A DNA stretch of 64,000 nucleotides from NCBI GenBank assembly GCA_917880885.1, contig OU862919.1:16076001-16140000 (forward strand), written 5' to 3'. Position 1 is the first letter of the stretch; each line of letters begins with the position of its first letter. Shown here in pieces: positions 32,666-43,442 of this stretch. The DNA is from Limnephilus marmoratus. Lineage: Eukaryota; Arthropoda; Insecta; Trichoptera; Limnephilidae. The notes below the pieces were generated by a model. The model had not been told where the DNA came from, did not search any database, and saw nothing but the letters and a program-made list of their open reading frames with translations. Made by a program: the position numbers and the translations under genes.

Positions 32666-33099
32666 CAAAATGTAAATTGAATAGCATTTTTATCAGGAAA
32701 CACCAAGGCAACGTAATTATTTTCAGTTCACAAACTTCGCAAGCAACGGTGCTTTGAAAGGTACATTAAAAAGTCAATAAGATATATTTTTTTAAATAAC
32801 AGTTGTGATACTCGGGCGAAGCCTGGTGGTACCTACTAGTTGCTCGTAATTTTAGGAATCTGATATTAAACATGGTTACTCCATAGAATTATTTGAGCTT
32901 TGAAAGCTTTGAGCACAATTATGACATAATTATACGCACTTAATATTATGAGAAGATTTCCCAAAATACTGTGAAACCATTAAATGAATATTATTGATCT
33001 ATTAAAACTAACTATTCAAATTATTAGACCATAATTAATTGTAACTTGTAACGATCGTAGGTTTAATAGAAGTGTTAAATGTGCACTGGAATTATCTCG
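32666..33099. other. AT-rich spacer, no gene
   Basis: Nothing recognised beyond short chance ORFs. Confidence 0.3.
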
Positions 33100-33250
33100 T
33101 CTGGCACCCGGCTCCGGCACTGGGTTGCTATGCGAGGGATGCGGCAGAGAGAGACAGGGGTAGTTTCCCGCGCGCGCCGGTCCCCATGGCAACCCGTCAA
33201 GATGGCGGCCGCTTGGCGCGCTTTCCCTGCTGGCCGGACGGGTCGATAAT
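33100..33250. promoter_or_regulatory. CpG-rich promoter-like island (YY1/Pho, E2F, X-box half-site words)
   Basis: Contains TTTCCCGCGCGCGCC (33164-33178, E2F-like), CCATGGCAACC (33184-33194, RFX half-site-like) and AAGATGGCGGCC (33199-33210, the YY1/Pho consensus). The surroundings are AT-rich. No TATA box; no exon recognised nearby. Could be a CpG-rich promoter of an unannotated transcript or a relic of a transposon end. Confidence 0.35.
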
Positions 33251-33544
33251 ACAGGAAACCTCAAAAAACTTGATTTTAGATTAATAATTTAAAATTAATA
33301 TTTTTTTATGGGCAAAAGATTTTATAATGCACTGTTTCGGCTTTGTTCGAAATTCTACCGCGTTTGAAAAAACAACATGGCATCTTTTTTATTATTTTTG
33401 GTTTTTAAATATGCAGTGTTTTTTTATGCTATCCATATTCGTCATCTTGGGTCCGTTCAACATCTGTTACTAAAATGGATTGCTAGGAGGCTAGGATTAG
33501 AACGAGGCAATTACTCGAACGATTTCATTTCATCAAACGCATAG

Positions 33545-34442
33545 ACTCAAAATTGAACTTCTCAAAAAATGCAGATTACACAATTAAAAAAATTGCAAAA
33601 AAATATCATTTCTTGGTAGAACCAGAAACAAAGTAAATAAAGAAACATGCCAGACAATATATAATACAATCATATCACCACACTTTAATTACTGTTCAAG
33701 TATTCTTTTTCTCTGCAATGAAGAGAAAATGAAAAAAATGCAAATACTGCAAAATAAAGCAATGCGAATAATACTTAAGCGCAACATATACACAAGGATA
33801 CGAGACATGCTAAAAGAGCTAAATATGTTGACGGTGAAGCAAACTGTGTATTTGAATGTACTTATTTTTTTTAAACAAAATTAACATGGGGATGATGTCT
33901 AAGGAACTAAAAAGAAAAATACATTATAATAACGAAACACACGGTCACAGGACAAGGAAGTCAAAGCAAATTAGACTGCCGACAAGAAAAAAATCAAGCA
34001 CCCAGAAATCTCTGATGTACCAGGCCGTCCAACTGTATAACAACATCCCGAATGAAATCACTGAGATACAAAATATAAATAAGTTTAAAAAAGAATTACG
34101 AAAGTATGTCTACCTCAATTATTAATGTCTTTATTTTTTTTTTTATTATAATCTTAATTTTTTTAATGTTACATAGGTAATAGTGCTGTGCCTGTCTCAC
34201 TAGGAGTTCCTGTGTTGAGAGCAGGCGCATTTTAACATAAATAGTTTAAAAATAGTTTATAAAGGATAACAACAACAATATTATTTACATTTAGAGTAAA
34301 AGTACAATACAAATTATGTGTAATATTTAAAGAATGATCATGTTTGCCAACCAATGTAAATGTTTATATCTTTATAAAATATTAGCACACACAAAGATGT
34401 GAGCTAACTTAAGATTAATAAATAAATAAAAATAAAATAAAT
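33545..34442 (+). pseudogene. LINE C-terminal fragment with 3' UTR and TAAA-type tail
   Basis: 33545-33850 encodes, across frameshifts, IDSKLNFSKNADYTIKKI, a HFNYCSS-type block and MLKELNMLTVKQT, as in 61035-61718. The frame 33856-34125 continues with RKSKQIRLPTRKKSS, AVQLYNNIPNEITEI and the C-terminus KYVYLNY. The 3' UTR (34126-34410) ends in TAAATAAATAAAAATAAAATAAA (34412-34440). RT palm and endonuclease are missing. Confidence 0.7.
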
Positions 34443-37190
34443 CATTTCTCCTTTAGAAGACCATCGGAAAAAATCTGAACTCATTTGTTTCTTCAAAATT
34501 ATCAACTGTATTATTGATTCACCTACATTACTACAACTCTTCCCATTCAATATGGTATAAGCCTGAAAGATTTTGGTCGGTCACTAAACAATTGAAGATA
34601 ATTTACATTTATGTATTTTTAATTTTAGCAAAGTCTGGACTTCACTTATCACTTCTATTAACAATTCTATTTTCTTATGTTATCTCTATTTGGTCTTTGC
34701 TTTCATTTACCATCCTTTATTCTTACAATGTACATTTTCCCAAATTTCGTGTTATTTTATTATAAATTGGATGTAAGTCCGTTAATAAATAGGTAAATAT
34801 CATGTTGAAAATTACGATACTAGCTGCACATAGTTAATAATGCATTAAAACTTGTTCATCTAAAAATGGAGTCAGAAGTTATGCTAATTTTCATGCAAAA
34901 TCAACTGCAAGAAAATTACAAAATAAGTTTAATTACTTTAGCTAATGATAGAAATAATAATGAAAATTTTTGGTCTGGCCTAGAAATTTCAGCGAGAAAA
35001 AGTTGTCTGTATTCCATGACGCCATAACTCCCGATTCGTCAGTTTTTGCCACTTGAGACAGTTTTAACTTTATAGTTAAAGTTCAAACTGTGTTATAAAG
35101 ACCAGACGTTGTTATTTCATTACGCAGGTTTTAAGAAGGTCAGAATTTAGCAGAAGTAACAAAAGGTTGTATTTAATATTATTAAAAGTTTTGGAAAATA
35201 TTTTATTCATTAAATTAATTGTAAACACTTTATTATTCTCCCTATGAATTAAATTCATACAAGAGACGACACGAACTAGTTCTGCGACTGTCCACAGGAA
35301 TCGCTGCTGTCATAACAAGAGGAAATATGACAGGGAAATTATGTCATCTCACAAAAAAGGGAGAAAAAATACAACATCTTCGCTGTATTTAGGGAGAGGA
35401 AACTGTCACTTTTTACTGGAGACTTTTTGCAAAATCGTACTTTTTGTAGCAACGAATACACGGGAAAGTATTTGTGTCTGGGGGCAAAAAAAGAAAAATC
35501 GAATTGTTTTGACCAATTTACGGAAAGGTGCATTTTATTTTTCATTTCATAGTTGTCAATTTAGTTAAATAATAATGTGTTATACTGTAAGAAGTTAATT
35601 TCTATAATTGTTTTGAAACGTGACGTAGACATTTAAAATTACTTAAAATTGCTACCAATCGAAAATTTCATGTTTTCATAAACATAATTACGATATTAAT
35701 GGACACGTATATGACAACAATAAAATGGATTGTTAATAATTCATGTAAGGTATTCCACAAACAAATATTAAAGTAATCTACACACCCGAGGAAATTATGG
35801 CTACTGAAAATAACCAAATAACTAAAAACTCAATCGTCAAAAACAACATAGCATCAAATATGGGAAAGTCCACAAAATGTGCATAAAATCCGCGTATACT
35901 ACCCCCGTTACTGTTACTGTCACCCCGTTATGATCACAAATAAATTATGTGAAAATTTTGTTTTAACATACAAGTATTATCATATAAAACGTGTTTTCAG
36001 AAAAAATAGAAAAATAACAAGTTAAGAGCGTTTAACCAGCCAGCGGACGAAAATCCACATTTCGTCGAAAATTGTTCTTACGATCGTGCAGGGCGATTAC
36101 AATGAGAAAGATTAATTATTCTCCGTACCAGCTTTTTAAAATTATAACTCAATATCGAATTTATTTCAATCCTAATTAGCTTTAATTTATACCTTCATCC
36201 AAAAATGCAGAAAAGCGTGATGATAAAACTATTAAAATAATGTACTTTTTGTAATAATTTTTTGATTATAAGTATTTATCATTTTTCAATAATGTATAAA
36301 TTTAATAAGAATGTTAAAAAAATATAAAATATATTAGTTTGTAAGTGCGCAAATAAATACAGAAATGGACCAATTTTCGTCAAGAAACACATGTACGTAC
36401 ATATTTTTTAATGATTTTATTGAAACTAAAATTAAAATTCTAAAACATGCGTTTGCTAGATAATGTATTGATTTATTTTACTGCATGATTATATTATTTC
36501 AAATGGGTGTGGTATAATACAAAATCTTTTTTGAAAATTTAACAAATCTGCCAACGACCTATGGAATAACCTTATTATACTAAAAATAAAAAATAAATTC
36601 TCAAAATTTATTACATGCGAATGCTAGATAAAAGAACAATCTTTCGAAATCCATTTATAATTTTTTGTGGAAAAGAATCAATCCGTCTAAAATCTGATTT
36701 GAAAATGACATATTTCTGGTTTTCTCTGGTAATGCCCTCTTAACAATTATTATATAATATGGAATCGTGTTTCGTCTTTTTTAGTTAAGTTATTAAAATA
36801 TTTCAAAGCTTCGTATTTTACGACCTGCAAACAAGAAGAAAAAGTAAATACTGCAGTGAAAATTTCATAACTCCCTTAGCTCGTTTGAGAGTTGTTACTG
36901 TTTGAGAAGATAGTTGGGATTTAGGATTTGTACGACATTAAATTACATGTAATATTTATTACTTATAAAAAATGGGTGAAATAAATTCGTCTGGATTTTT
37001 CTACTCGGAGTACATAATCACATATTTGCTTTATTGTGTTTACCTACTAGAAAGAATCTTTATTCAGTGCCTACCGACTCTGCACATACAAATCGTAAAG
37101 CAGTGATCTATATCGCTATCAAAACAAACGAAAACAGAGAAAACGTTGTAACATAATATTAACATATTATAACAATATGTGATGTAGGGT
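34443..37190. other. Longest gene-free stretch: AT-rich, nothing recognised
   Basis: 2.7 kb without supported feature. ORFs at 34514-34765 and 35339-35568 are compositional. 36420-36480 resembles 18325-18385 (GAACTAAAATTAAAATT, then CTAGATAAT-TATTGATTT), a hint of a shared unknown repeat. Confidence 0.4.
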
Positions 37191-37194
37191 AGTT

Positions 37195-37385
37195 TCTAGG
37201 AACGGGTCGTTTCTGCGACTTAGGCCTTTAACAGCTCGGCCGTGGAAAGGCTTTTTCGGGCTCAATGTTTCCTCATCTTCAAGACACAGTTTCACTTCTT
37301 ACTTTTCAGAAAAAGTCCCTCCACATAACAACCCCAAAGATGATATAGCCCTGAGGGAAATTATTTTCTGGATTTAACGTAAAAA
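37195..37385 (+). pseudogene. LINE ORF2 C-terminal fragment (dispersed family)
   Basis: Plus-strand copy: AACGGGTCGTTTCTGCGACT, CAGCTCGGCCGTGG, then CCCTCCACATAACA-CCCCAAAGATGA and CCCTGAGGGAAATTATTTTC. It matches the minus-strand copies at 9050-9320 and 25990-26215. Confidence 0.55.
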
Positions 37386-37599
37386 TGAAAAATGTTGGTA
37401 GTTAAGTGGGTTTATAAACTAAATGCAATTATTTAGTAACAAAAAAATAAAATACTTACCAATCTTCAGGTCGTTAAATGCATATTTTGTATTTATTTAG
37501 AATAACTACATTCAATGGTTACAAGTTATTTATTTTTTAACAGCACTACCCATCTCAATTGTGAAATTTAATTCTTCTGTTTGAGAATATTTAATAAAA

Positions 37600-37990
37600 T
37601 TTTATACTAGGGCTGTCCGTAAAATAAGATCTCCAAGGTGGTGCAGTCGCGAAAAACGATTTTAGGCGCAATCTTTTAACACTGGCGTGTAACCTGGCTT
37701 CCCCTTGCCAAATCCCCACCATGATGCACCCTCTGTGACGCTTAGTCTCGGCGTGGCAGCCGTTCACGACGAAGCTTGCGCTCGCCGCACCTGCCAGGGG
37801 TGAATTACGCTCTATAATTAGTTTTGGGAAAATAACCCTGGTGGAAATGCATTCTAGATAGCCCTCGTATTTGAGCAATTGAATTCTCATGTTTATATCC
37901 ATACTAGCTGAAGTCCCAGCGTTTTTCGAAATCAGATCTGCAGTCGTATGGCAAAAGAGCCACTCTGTTATTTTCAAAATTGTTCAGCAG
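37600..37990 (-). other. GC-richer segment with a 128-codon minus frame, unidentified
   Basis: Minus frame 37977-37591 is open for 128 codons (TEWLFCHTTADLISKNAG, then CHAETKRHRGCIMVGIWQG). The segment edges GGGCTGTCCGTAAAATAAGA and the sharp composition change suggest a transposon fragment. No domain recognised, and I do not call it a gene. Confidence 0.3.
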
Positions 37991-38099
37991 AGAAAAATAA
38001 GATTTCGATCGAGTCCTCCAACCGGCATATTCCAACCAATTCTCTCATTTTAAACGACATGATTTTAACACGTAACACACAAAAATAAATATAAAATAC

Positions 38100-38340
38100 A
38101 TCATTAAAAAAAAAACATTTTGCCTAAATTATTAATTTTTATTTTTAGTTTAATTTTAGCTTCTTTTTTTATGCGGCATTATTTTTATATTATTTTTAGT
38201 GTAATGTGTATAAATTTTTGTTTTATAAAATGGAGGCCTCAGCACAGGTGAGCTACCCAGTGAGGCCGACATTGTTGAATTGTATTTAAAAATTTTATAT
38301 ATCATGTCAAATAAAATACATAATAATAATAATAATAAAG
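38100..38340 (+). mobile_element. LINE 3'-UTR fragment with AAT tail
   Basis: GAGGCCTCAGCACAGGTGAG and CCCAGTGAGGCCGACATTG, then an AT-rich stretch and (AAT)n at 38320-38337. It is the plus-strand counterpart of 4225-4350. No coding part remains. Confidence 0.55.
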
Positions 38341-39291
38341 ACCATAAGGAATAGTTTATCAGGCTTTCAAAAATAAGTATTTAATTTTAACGTAATAGAG
38401 ATTTTTGTTAAAATATTGCTATTGGGTTCTTTTGCCATGAAATGTTGTAAATGAATGATGTCCCGTTTTGCCTCAAGCACCTTGTTCAAGGTTAAAATAA
38501 ATTTATGATAATTATTATTCACATCAATGTTTATTTTAGATTAGATAGTAGAATTACAACTTACATTGAGGATCTTTTCAGGTAAAAATGTTATATTGTC
38601 CACTTCTTCAAACATCAAAATGATCTGTGTAATTGCCTGTTTGCGGTTTTCATTGTCATATGAAAACCGCAAGCAGATCAGACATAGATATACGACCTGG
38701 CCACTATTAATCTATTCTTCACTACCTGGTGTATAAGTTCAACCTTACATTATAGATTTTTAGAAGGGGGGAAAAACAATGGAATTTTAGAAAAAGTTAT
38801 TTATCTTTTCTGCCTTGTGTAATAGGTATAAAGCATAATTTAAAATTTTCACTTCAAAAATAATATTCTCAAACACAATTCATTTAGTTGCATGTTTCGT
38901 AATTTAGTAGTGTACGTAGTAAATGTAGTTATGTGTAGTTTTAAGGTGCTTCAATAGATGTCATTGGTAGTAGTACAAGATAGAGAGAACTGTCGGACGG
39001 TTGAGTCTAATACCCAAACGGTTACGAAGATAGCCGACCATATCCAATCTACAGGCGGGCCTCACCTTCAATGAGCGGTTTATCATAGAGCATCCTTTAG
39101 AACGGACGTTTAGTCCAGTTAGATATTCATTGTAAATACGATACCATAATAAACAAGACTCGTAATCTAGATCTAGACAAACCGAAGTATTATTGAAACT
39201 CCTGATCTTCAGAGTTAATTAGATGAATCAACATTTAACCACAATTTTTTTTACTAGGTAGTAAAAACATTTGTGTTTATTTTATTTATTA
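38341..39291. other. Flank of the LTR element, no gene
   Basis: An 18-bp inverted repeat TTGCGGTTTTCATTGTCATATGAAAACCGCAA-type hairpin lies at 38640-38672. 38930-39200 has mixed composition and an AATAAACAAGACTCG block that could belong to a solo LTR, but no second end was found. Confidence 0.35.
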
Positions 39292-39296
39292 GACAT

Positions 39297-40716
39297 TATA
39301 TCGAACGTGTTATTTCATATCATGCATTTTTATCGAAGAGGAAATATTCTTCATTTGAATGGTGCGTTCCCGAAATATTGATTTCTCAACACTTTAATAT
39401 GAGGTGATTCATGCTCCCAAAAATATAAATTATTTTGTTGCACAACAACCTGAGATGACTCACGCGGAAATAGAAATTATTGCATGAATTTAAAATATTG
39501 TGAAACCGACAGACCTGCCACTATAAAAGGTCTGCGAAGAAAGCAGTTGGCATTCAGTCTTCACCATCAGCGATCGGAATAACATCTCTACACAGTTACT
39601 ACCACAAGATCCTCGACATCGAAACGCTGCTCAATTCGTCAGTCTCGCCGACACCGGTTGGAACCTCAAGACGTCAGTATCGCCATCACCTTCCGAGGCT
39701 CCAGGACGCAACTCTTTCACCTCCAGCACCTGATGGGATAATACCTACAAAACGCTGACGCCTGAGCCCTGACCATCTTGCTCCGGGCTGCTAGCCCGGG
39801 GCCCCCTTGCATCTCTTTGCCCTGAAGACAACGCCGAAGCCCCGGCCATCCTTGGACTCCTTTGAACTTGCTGATTCTTACCAAGCCCTTGAAGTCGCTG
39901 CGCTACCCTTGACGATCTGGCTCCGGGCTGCTAGCCCGGGGCCTCCTTGCATCGAGCCTTGCATCTCTCTGCCCTGAAGACAACGCCGAAGCCCCGGCTA
40001 ACCTTGGACTCCTTTGAACTTGCTGATTCTTACCAAGCCCTTGAAGTCGCTGCGCTACCCTTGACCATCTGGCCCCGGGCTGCTAGCCCGGGGCCCCCTT
40101 GCATCTTTCTGCCCTGATGATAACGCCTAAGCCCCACGGCCATCCTTGGGCTCCTTTAAACGCAGACCTACCTGATCATGACCCCACGTGCAGCACGCCC
40201 AATAGAATGCAGACCGATACCCTGGAGCTAATCAAGATGTGAGTGGCTGCGACCGCCCTAGCCTAGGATGCTAACGACCCACCGCAATGCAATGAGAAGT
40301 CGGCTCACTTAAGAGTTGCTGCGACTGCCCTAGCCTAGGATGCGAGCAACCCACCGCCATGCAATGAAAAGCCGGCCTACTTAAGAGTTGCTGTGACCGC
40401 CCCCGCCTAGGATTCTGTTCCCTTGGATACATAACAAACTCGAGAATATACATCATCTGGAGCGCAGCCCATCTCACATAATACACAACCAGCGTCCAGC
40501 GCAGCCTACATACTCCGATGCAAGAGCATTCCATCTCACGATGCGTGGCGGAAGATACCCAGCATGGATGCTTCGTTAACCAGATACTCTACTGCGGAAC
40601 TTCAACAGCTGTCAAAGCGAGAATACATCTCTATCAAGACATTGGAATTGTCAGGCGTCTCTGTGTACCGGCGCTTATTGTTTACAGTTTTTGTGCAGGC
40701 CTACAGGTCTTGTACA
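39297..40716 (+). repeat. 5' LTR of the BEL/Pao-derived element
   Basis: Begins TATATCGAACG and ends CTTGTACA; unlike most LTRs it does not start with TG. A TATA box (TATAAAAG, 39522-39529) is followed 34 nt later by an arthropod initiator TCAGTC (39554-39559), so U3 is only ~260 bp and R-U5 ~1160 bp. Downstream are three ~140-bp tandem units (39770-40175), each with a strong hairpin CCGGGCT-GCT-AGCCCGG, and two and a half 72-bp units (40240-40420). The minus frame 40271-40534 is a by-product of these repeats. Confidence 0.88.
39522..39559 (+). promoter_or_regulatory. LTR core promoter: TATA box plus initiator
   Basis: TATAAAAG at 39522-39529 and TCAGTC at 39554-39559, with A of the initiator at 39556 as the likely start. 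The spacing (~34 nt from the first T) is within the normal range. The same promoter in the 3' LTR would be at 43668-43705. Confidence 0.6.
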
Positions 40717-40719
40717 AAT

Positions 40720-40736
40720 TGGTCCTTCGAGCCGGA
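40720..40736 (+). other. Primer-binding site matching tRNA-Tyr 3' end
   Basis: TGGTCCTTCGAGCCGGA, three bases after the LTR. Its complement TCCGGCTCGAAGGACCA corresponds to the 3' end of animal tRNA-Tyr including CCA (from memory). It would prime minus-strand cDNA synthesis. Confidence 0.75.
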
Positions 40737-40969
40737 TCTACACATCACGCCTGAGTAGAGATGCCATCGCTTTGCAGCGGCTGCAAGGCCATGCACTCAT
40801 CCAAGATGCCCAATGATGCCTAGCCTTCACCCTGAAGCTCTTGTTAGGGCAAGACGATGCCCATCGAATGGTCTCCCGGGAAGGGCGTGACAATCAAAAT
40901 ACTTTACGGATAGTATCACAAACCGCACTGGAATGGATCACTCACAGAGGGCTCACCGACAGTAGCAAA

Positions 40970-41141
40970 CACGCGCCTGAGAAAGTTGGTGATATCAAAC
41001 GTTGCCTTTGACTCCCTTGGCCTAATGTCCTCGGTCAGAATTAATAAAAGTGACCAACGAACCGTCTACCCTCGCGCTTACTCTGCCTTCGTATCCAATA
41101 TACTAGATGAGATGGATGAACTGACAAACATACCGCACTGA
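40970..41141 (+). pseudogene. BEL/Pao reverse transcriptase relic (RT-RNase H connection)
   Basis: The frame reads RKLVISNVAFDSLGLMSS, then VRINKS and further to NILDEMDELTNIPH, stopping at 41139-41141. FDPLGLLSP-like sequence after an (L/I)-S-x-(I/V) lead is the signature of BEL/Pao RT just after the palm domain. Nothing upstream of ~40960 is recognisable as RT. The frame of the repeat ORF (open from 41125) overlaps the end of this relic in another frame. Confidence 0.6.
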
Positions 41142-41235
41142 AGATGGGTGCCGAAGAAACTTAATTCGGCACACTCAGCACAACCAAGAATGGTTGCAAC
41201 ATGATGCCGACCCACTGGCTCAGATCGCTTCAAAA

Positions 41236-42657
41236 ATGGTAGAAGCATACCACACAATGGCCAACCAACCAGTTGACGAGCTTGCTGTGACCGTCCCAGC
41301 CTTGGATGCTGGTGCCGGATATTCAGCCGCTCACGGCCACATGATGGTGAGCCAACCAGTTGACGAGCTTGCTGTGACCGTCCCAGCCTTGGATGCTGGT
41401 GCCGGATATTCAGCCACTCACGGCCACATGATGGTGAGCCAACCAGTTGACGAGCTTGCTGTGACCGTCCCAGCTTTGGATGATGGTGCCGGATATTCAG
41501 CCGCTCACGGACACATGATGGTGAGCCAACCAGTTGACGAGCTTGCTGTGACCGTCCCAGCCTTGGATGCTGGTGCCGGATATTCAGCCGCTCACGGCCA
41601 CATGATGGTGAGCCAACCAGTTGACGAGCTTGCTGTGACCGTCCCAGCCTTGGATGCTGGTGCCGGATATTCAGCCGCTCACGGCCACATGATGGTGAGC
41701 CAACCAGTTGACGAGCTTGCTGTGACCGTCCCAGCCTTAGATGCTGGTGCCGGATATTCAGCCGCTCACGGCCACATGATGGTGAGCCAACCAGTTGACG
41801 AGCTTGCTGTGACCGTCCCAGCCTTGGATGCTGGTGCCGGATATTCAGCCGCTCACGGCCACATGATGGTGAGCCAACCAGTTGACGAGCTTGCTGTGAC
41901 CGTCCCAGCCTTGGATGCTGGTGCCGGATATTCAGCCGCTCACGGCCACATGATAATGAGCCAACCAGTTGACGAGCTTGCTGCGACCGTCCCAGCCTTG
42001 GATACTGGTGCCGGATATTCAGAAGCTCACGGCCACATGATGGTGAGCCAACCAGTTGACGAGCTTGCTGTGACCGTCCCAGCCTTGGATGCTGGTGCCG
42101 GATATTCAGCCGCTCACGGCCACATGATGGTGAGCCAACCAGTTGACGAGCTTGCTGTGACCGTCCCAGCCTTGGATGCTGGTGCTGGATATTCAGCCGC
42201 TCACGGCCACATGATGGTGAGCCAACCAGTTGACGAGCTTGCTGTGACCGTCCCAGCCTTGGATGATGGTGCCGGATATTCAGCCGCTCACGGACACATG
42301 ATGGTGAGCCAACCAGTTGACGAGCTTGCTGTGACCGTCCCAGCCTTGGATGCTGGTGCCGGATATTCAGCCGCTCACGGCCACATGATGGTGAGCCAAC
42401 CAGTTGACGAGCTTGCTGTGACCGTCCCAGCCTTGGATGCTGGTGCCGGATATTCAGCAGCTCGCGGCCAGATTATGACCAGCCAACCTGCTCACGAGTT
42501 TGCTGTGACCGTCCCGGCCTTGGATGCCGGTGCCGGATATTCAGCGACTCAAGTCCACATGGCACCCGGAACGCAGCCCGCTTCATATGCTAGCCGCACT
42601 TCCAACTGTACTGGGCCACGCACAGCGTCCGTGTGTGCCTCAAAGGCACCCCGGTGA
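41236..42657 (+). CDS. Repeat protein: fifteen 29-residue repeats (inside the LTR element)
   Basis: The frame is open from 41125; the first ATG is 41236, giving 473 residues (487 if counted from a TTG at 41194). After a short leader (MVEAYHTMA) come 15 consecutive 29-residue units of the type QPVDELAVTVPALDAGAG-YSAAHGHMMV (87 bp), and a 29-residue tail ending ASVCASKAPR. Units 1-13 are almost identical; the last two are diverged. Units 3 and 12 share the same variants (ALDDGAG and GGACAC). Only one frame is open. Composition (V, A, D, H) gives no signal peptide, membrane span or known domain. It occupies the place of RNase H/N-terminal integrase. Function unknown. It could be a protein, a structural RNA spacer, or a stop-free minisatellite. 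Confidence 0.55.
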   Translation: MVEAYHTMANQPVDELAVTVPALDAGAGYSAAHGHMMVSQPVDELAVTVPALDAGAGYSATHGHMMVSQPVDELAVTVPALDDGAGYSAAHGHMMVSQPVDELAVTVPALDAGAGYSAAHGHMMVSQPVDELAVTVPALDAGAGYSAAHGHMMVSQPVDELAVTVPALDAGAGYSAAHGHMMVSQPVDELAVTVPALDAGAGYSAAHGHMMVSQPVDELAVTVPALDAGAGYSAAHGHMIMSQPVDELAATVPALDTGAGYSEAHGHMMVSQPVDELAVTVPALDAGAGYSAAHGHMMVSQPVDELAVTVPALDAGAGYSAAHGHMMVSQPVDELAVTVPALDDGAGYSAAHGHMMVSQPVDELAVTVPALDAGAGYSAAHGHMMVSQPVDELAVTVPALDAGAGYSAARGQIMTSQPAHEFAVTVPALDAGAGYSATQVHMAPGTQPASYASRTSNCTGPRTASVCASKAPR

Positions 42658-42977
42658 ACCTAGCAGCGGTACATTACAAGAGTAGAACAATTCCCAGTGC
42701 GCAGCAGACCCGGGCAATTCACATGAGATAAATAACCTAGCGACCAGATATTCGCTCCATACAAGGCCTACAAGCGTGCCTCAACACCACGCACCACAGC
42801 CGTACGACGACACCCACCCCGGAACCAAGCAGCAATAGCCCAAACTTGGAAGCCCTGTCAAAACTGCAGTAGTGTCGGAACAGTGGTCCTCATCGACGCA
42901 GCCAAAGCAAGCAAGCCCTTCCAGAACAACGGTACATTTCAATGTCTCCTCAGATGGGGGGAGACCGTTGCCCATTA

Positions 42978-43440
42978 AAAGGGACCAAATTTCACGATGC
43001 TGACTCCGAGATGAAAAGCACCCTAGTGGCATTAAAGCCAGGACACAGACGCGCAAATTCCCAAGCAATGCCGTGCATCAATTGGCGTCGCTAACCACCA
43101 ATAAAACCTTACACGGGGGGAGCTTGATGGAGGTTAACACGATCCGTGAAACAACTCCTTGACATCACACTCAATGAGAAGATGACCAAAAAAGATACCC
43201 TACTTACGGCACTTACAGAGCGTCAAATTTTTGTGAACGACAGATCACCCACGCACATATTAATGACTTGACAGTCTATGACCTGATGACGGTCTCCTGA
43301 CGCCTATTCACTTCCTGATAAGCCAGTCCAGAGTCCATACGACCAGGGATCAAACTCTCCTCCATCGGAAACTCGGAACATCGTTGGTGACTGACACGTT
43401 CGACGAAACAGCTGGGTGCAGCCACGGCTGCACGGGAGGG
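42978..43440 (+). pseudogene. BEL/Pao integrase relic (core end and C-terminal part)
   Basis: A single frame from 42978 reads KGTKFHDADSEMKSTLVAL, then CINW--(stop)PP, GGA(stop)WRLTRSVKQLLDI, TLNEK and VNDRSPTHI. After a frameshift near 43265-43287 it reads DGLLTPIHFLISQSRV. These are the NGTNF-x-GA, GGAWERLVRSVK, NDRPLTH and LTPxHF(L) blocks of BEL/Pao integrases, in the correct order, with stops at 43092 and 43125. The catalytic triad region is partly lost. The last bases run into the polypurine tract. Confidence 0.75.
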
Positions 43441-43442
43441 AG
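43434..43442 (+). other. Polypurine tract
   Basis: GGGAGGGAG directly before the 3' LTR. It is where plus-strand cDNA synthesis would start. Confidence 0.75.

Noticed and set aside
37591..37977. 128-codon minus ORF as a host gene
   Set aside because: Abrupt composition change, no domain, no splice or promoter context; more likely transposon debris.
38930..39290. Solo LTR of a copia-like element
   Set aside because: AATAAA-type word and mixed composition only; no matching terminus or TSD found.
40271..40534. 87-codon minus ORF present in both LTRs (also 44417-44680)
   Set aside because: Lies in LTR tandem repeats, antisense to the element, no recognisable domain; duplicated only because the LTRs are identical.
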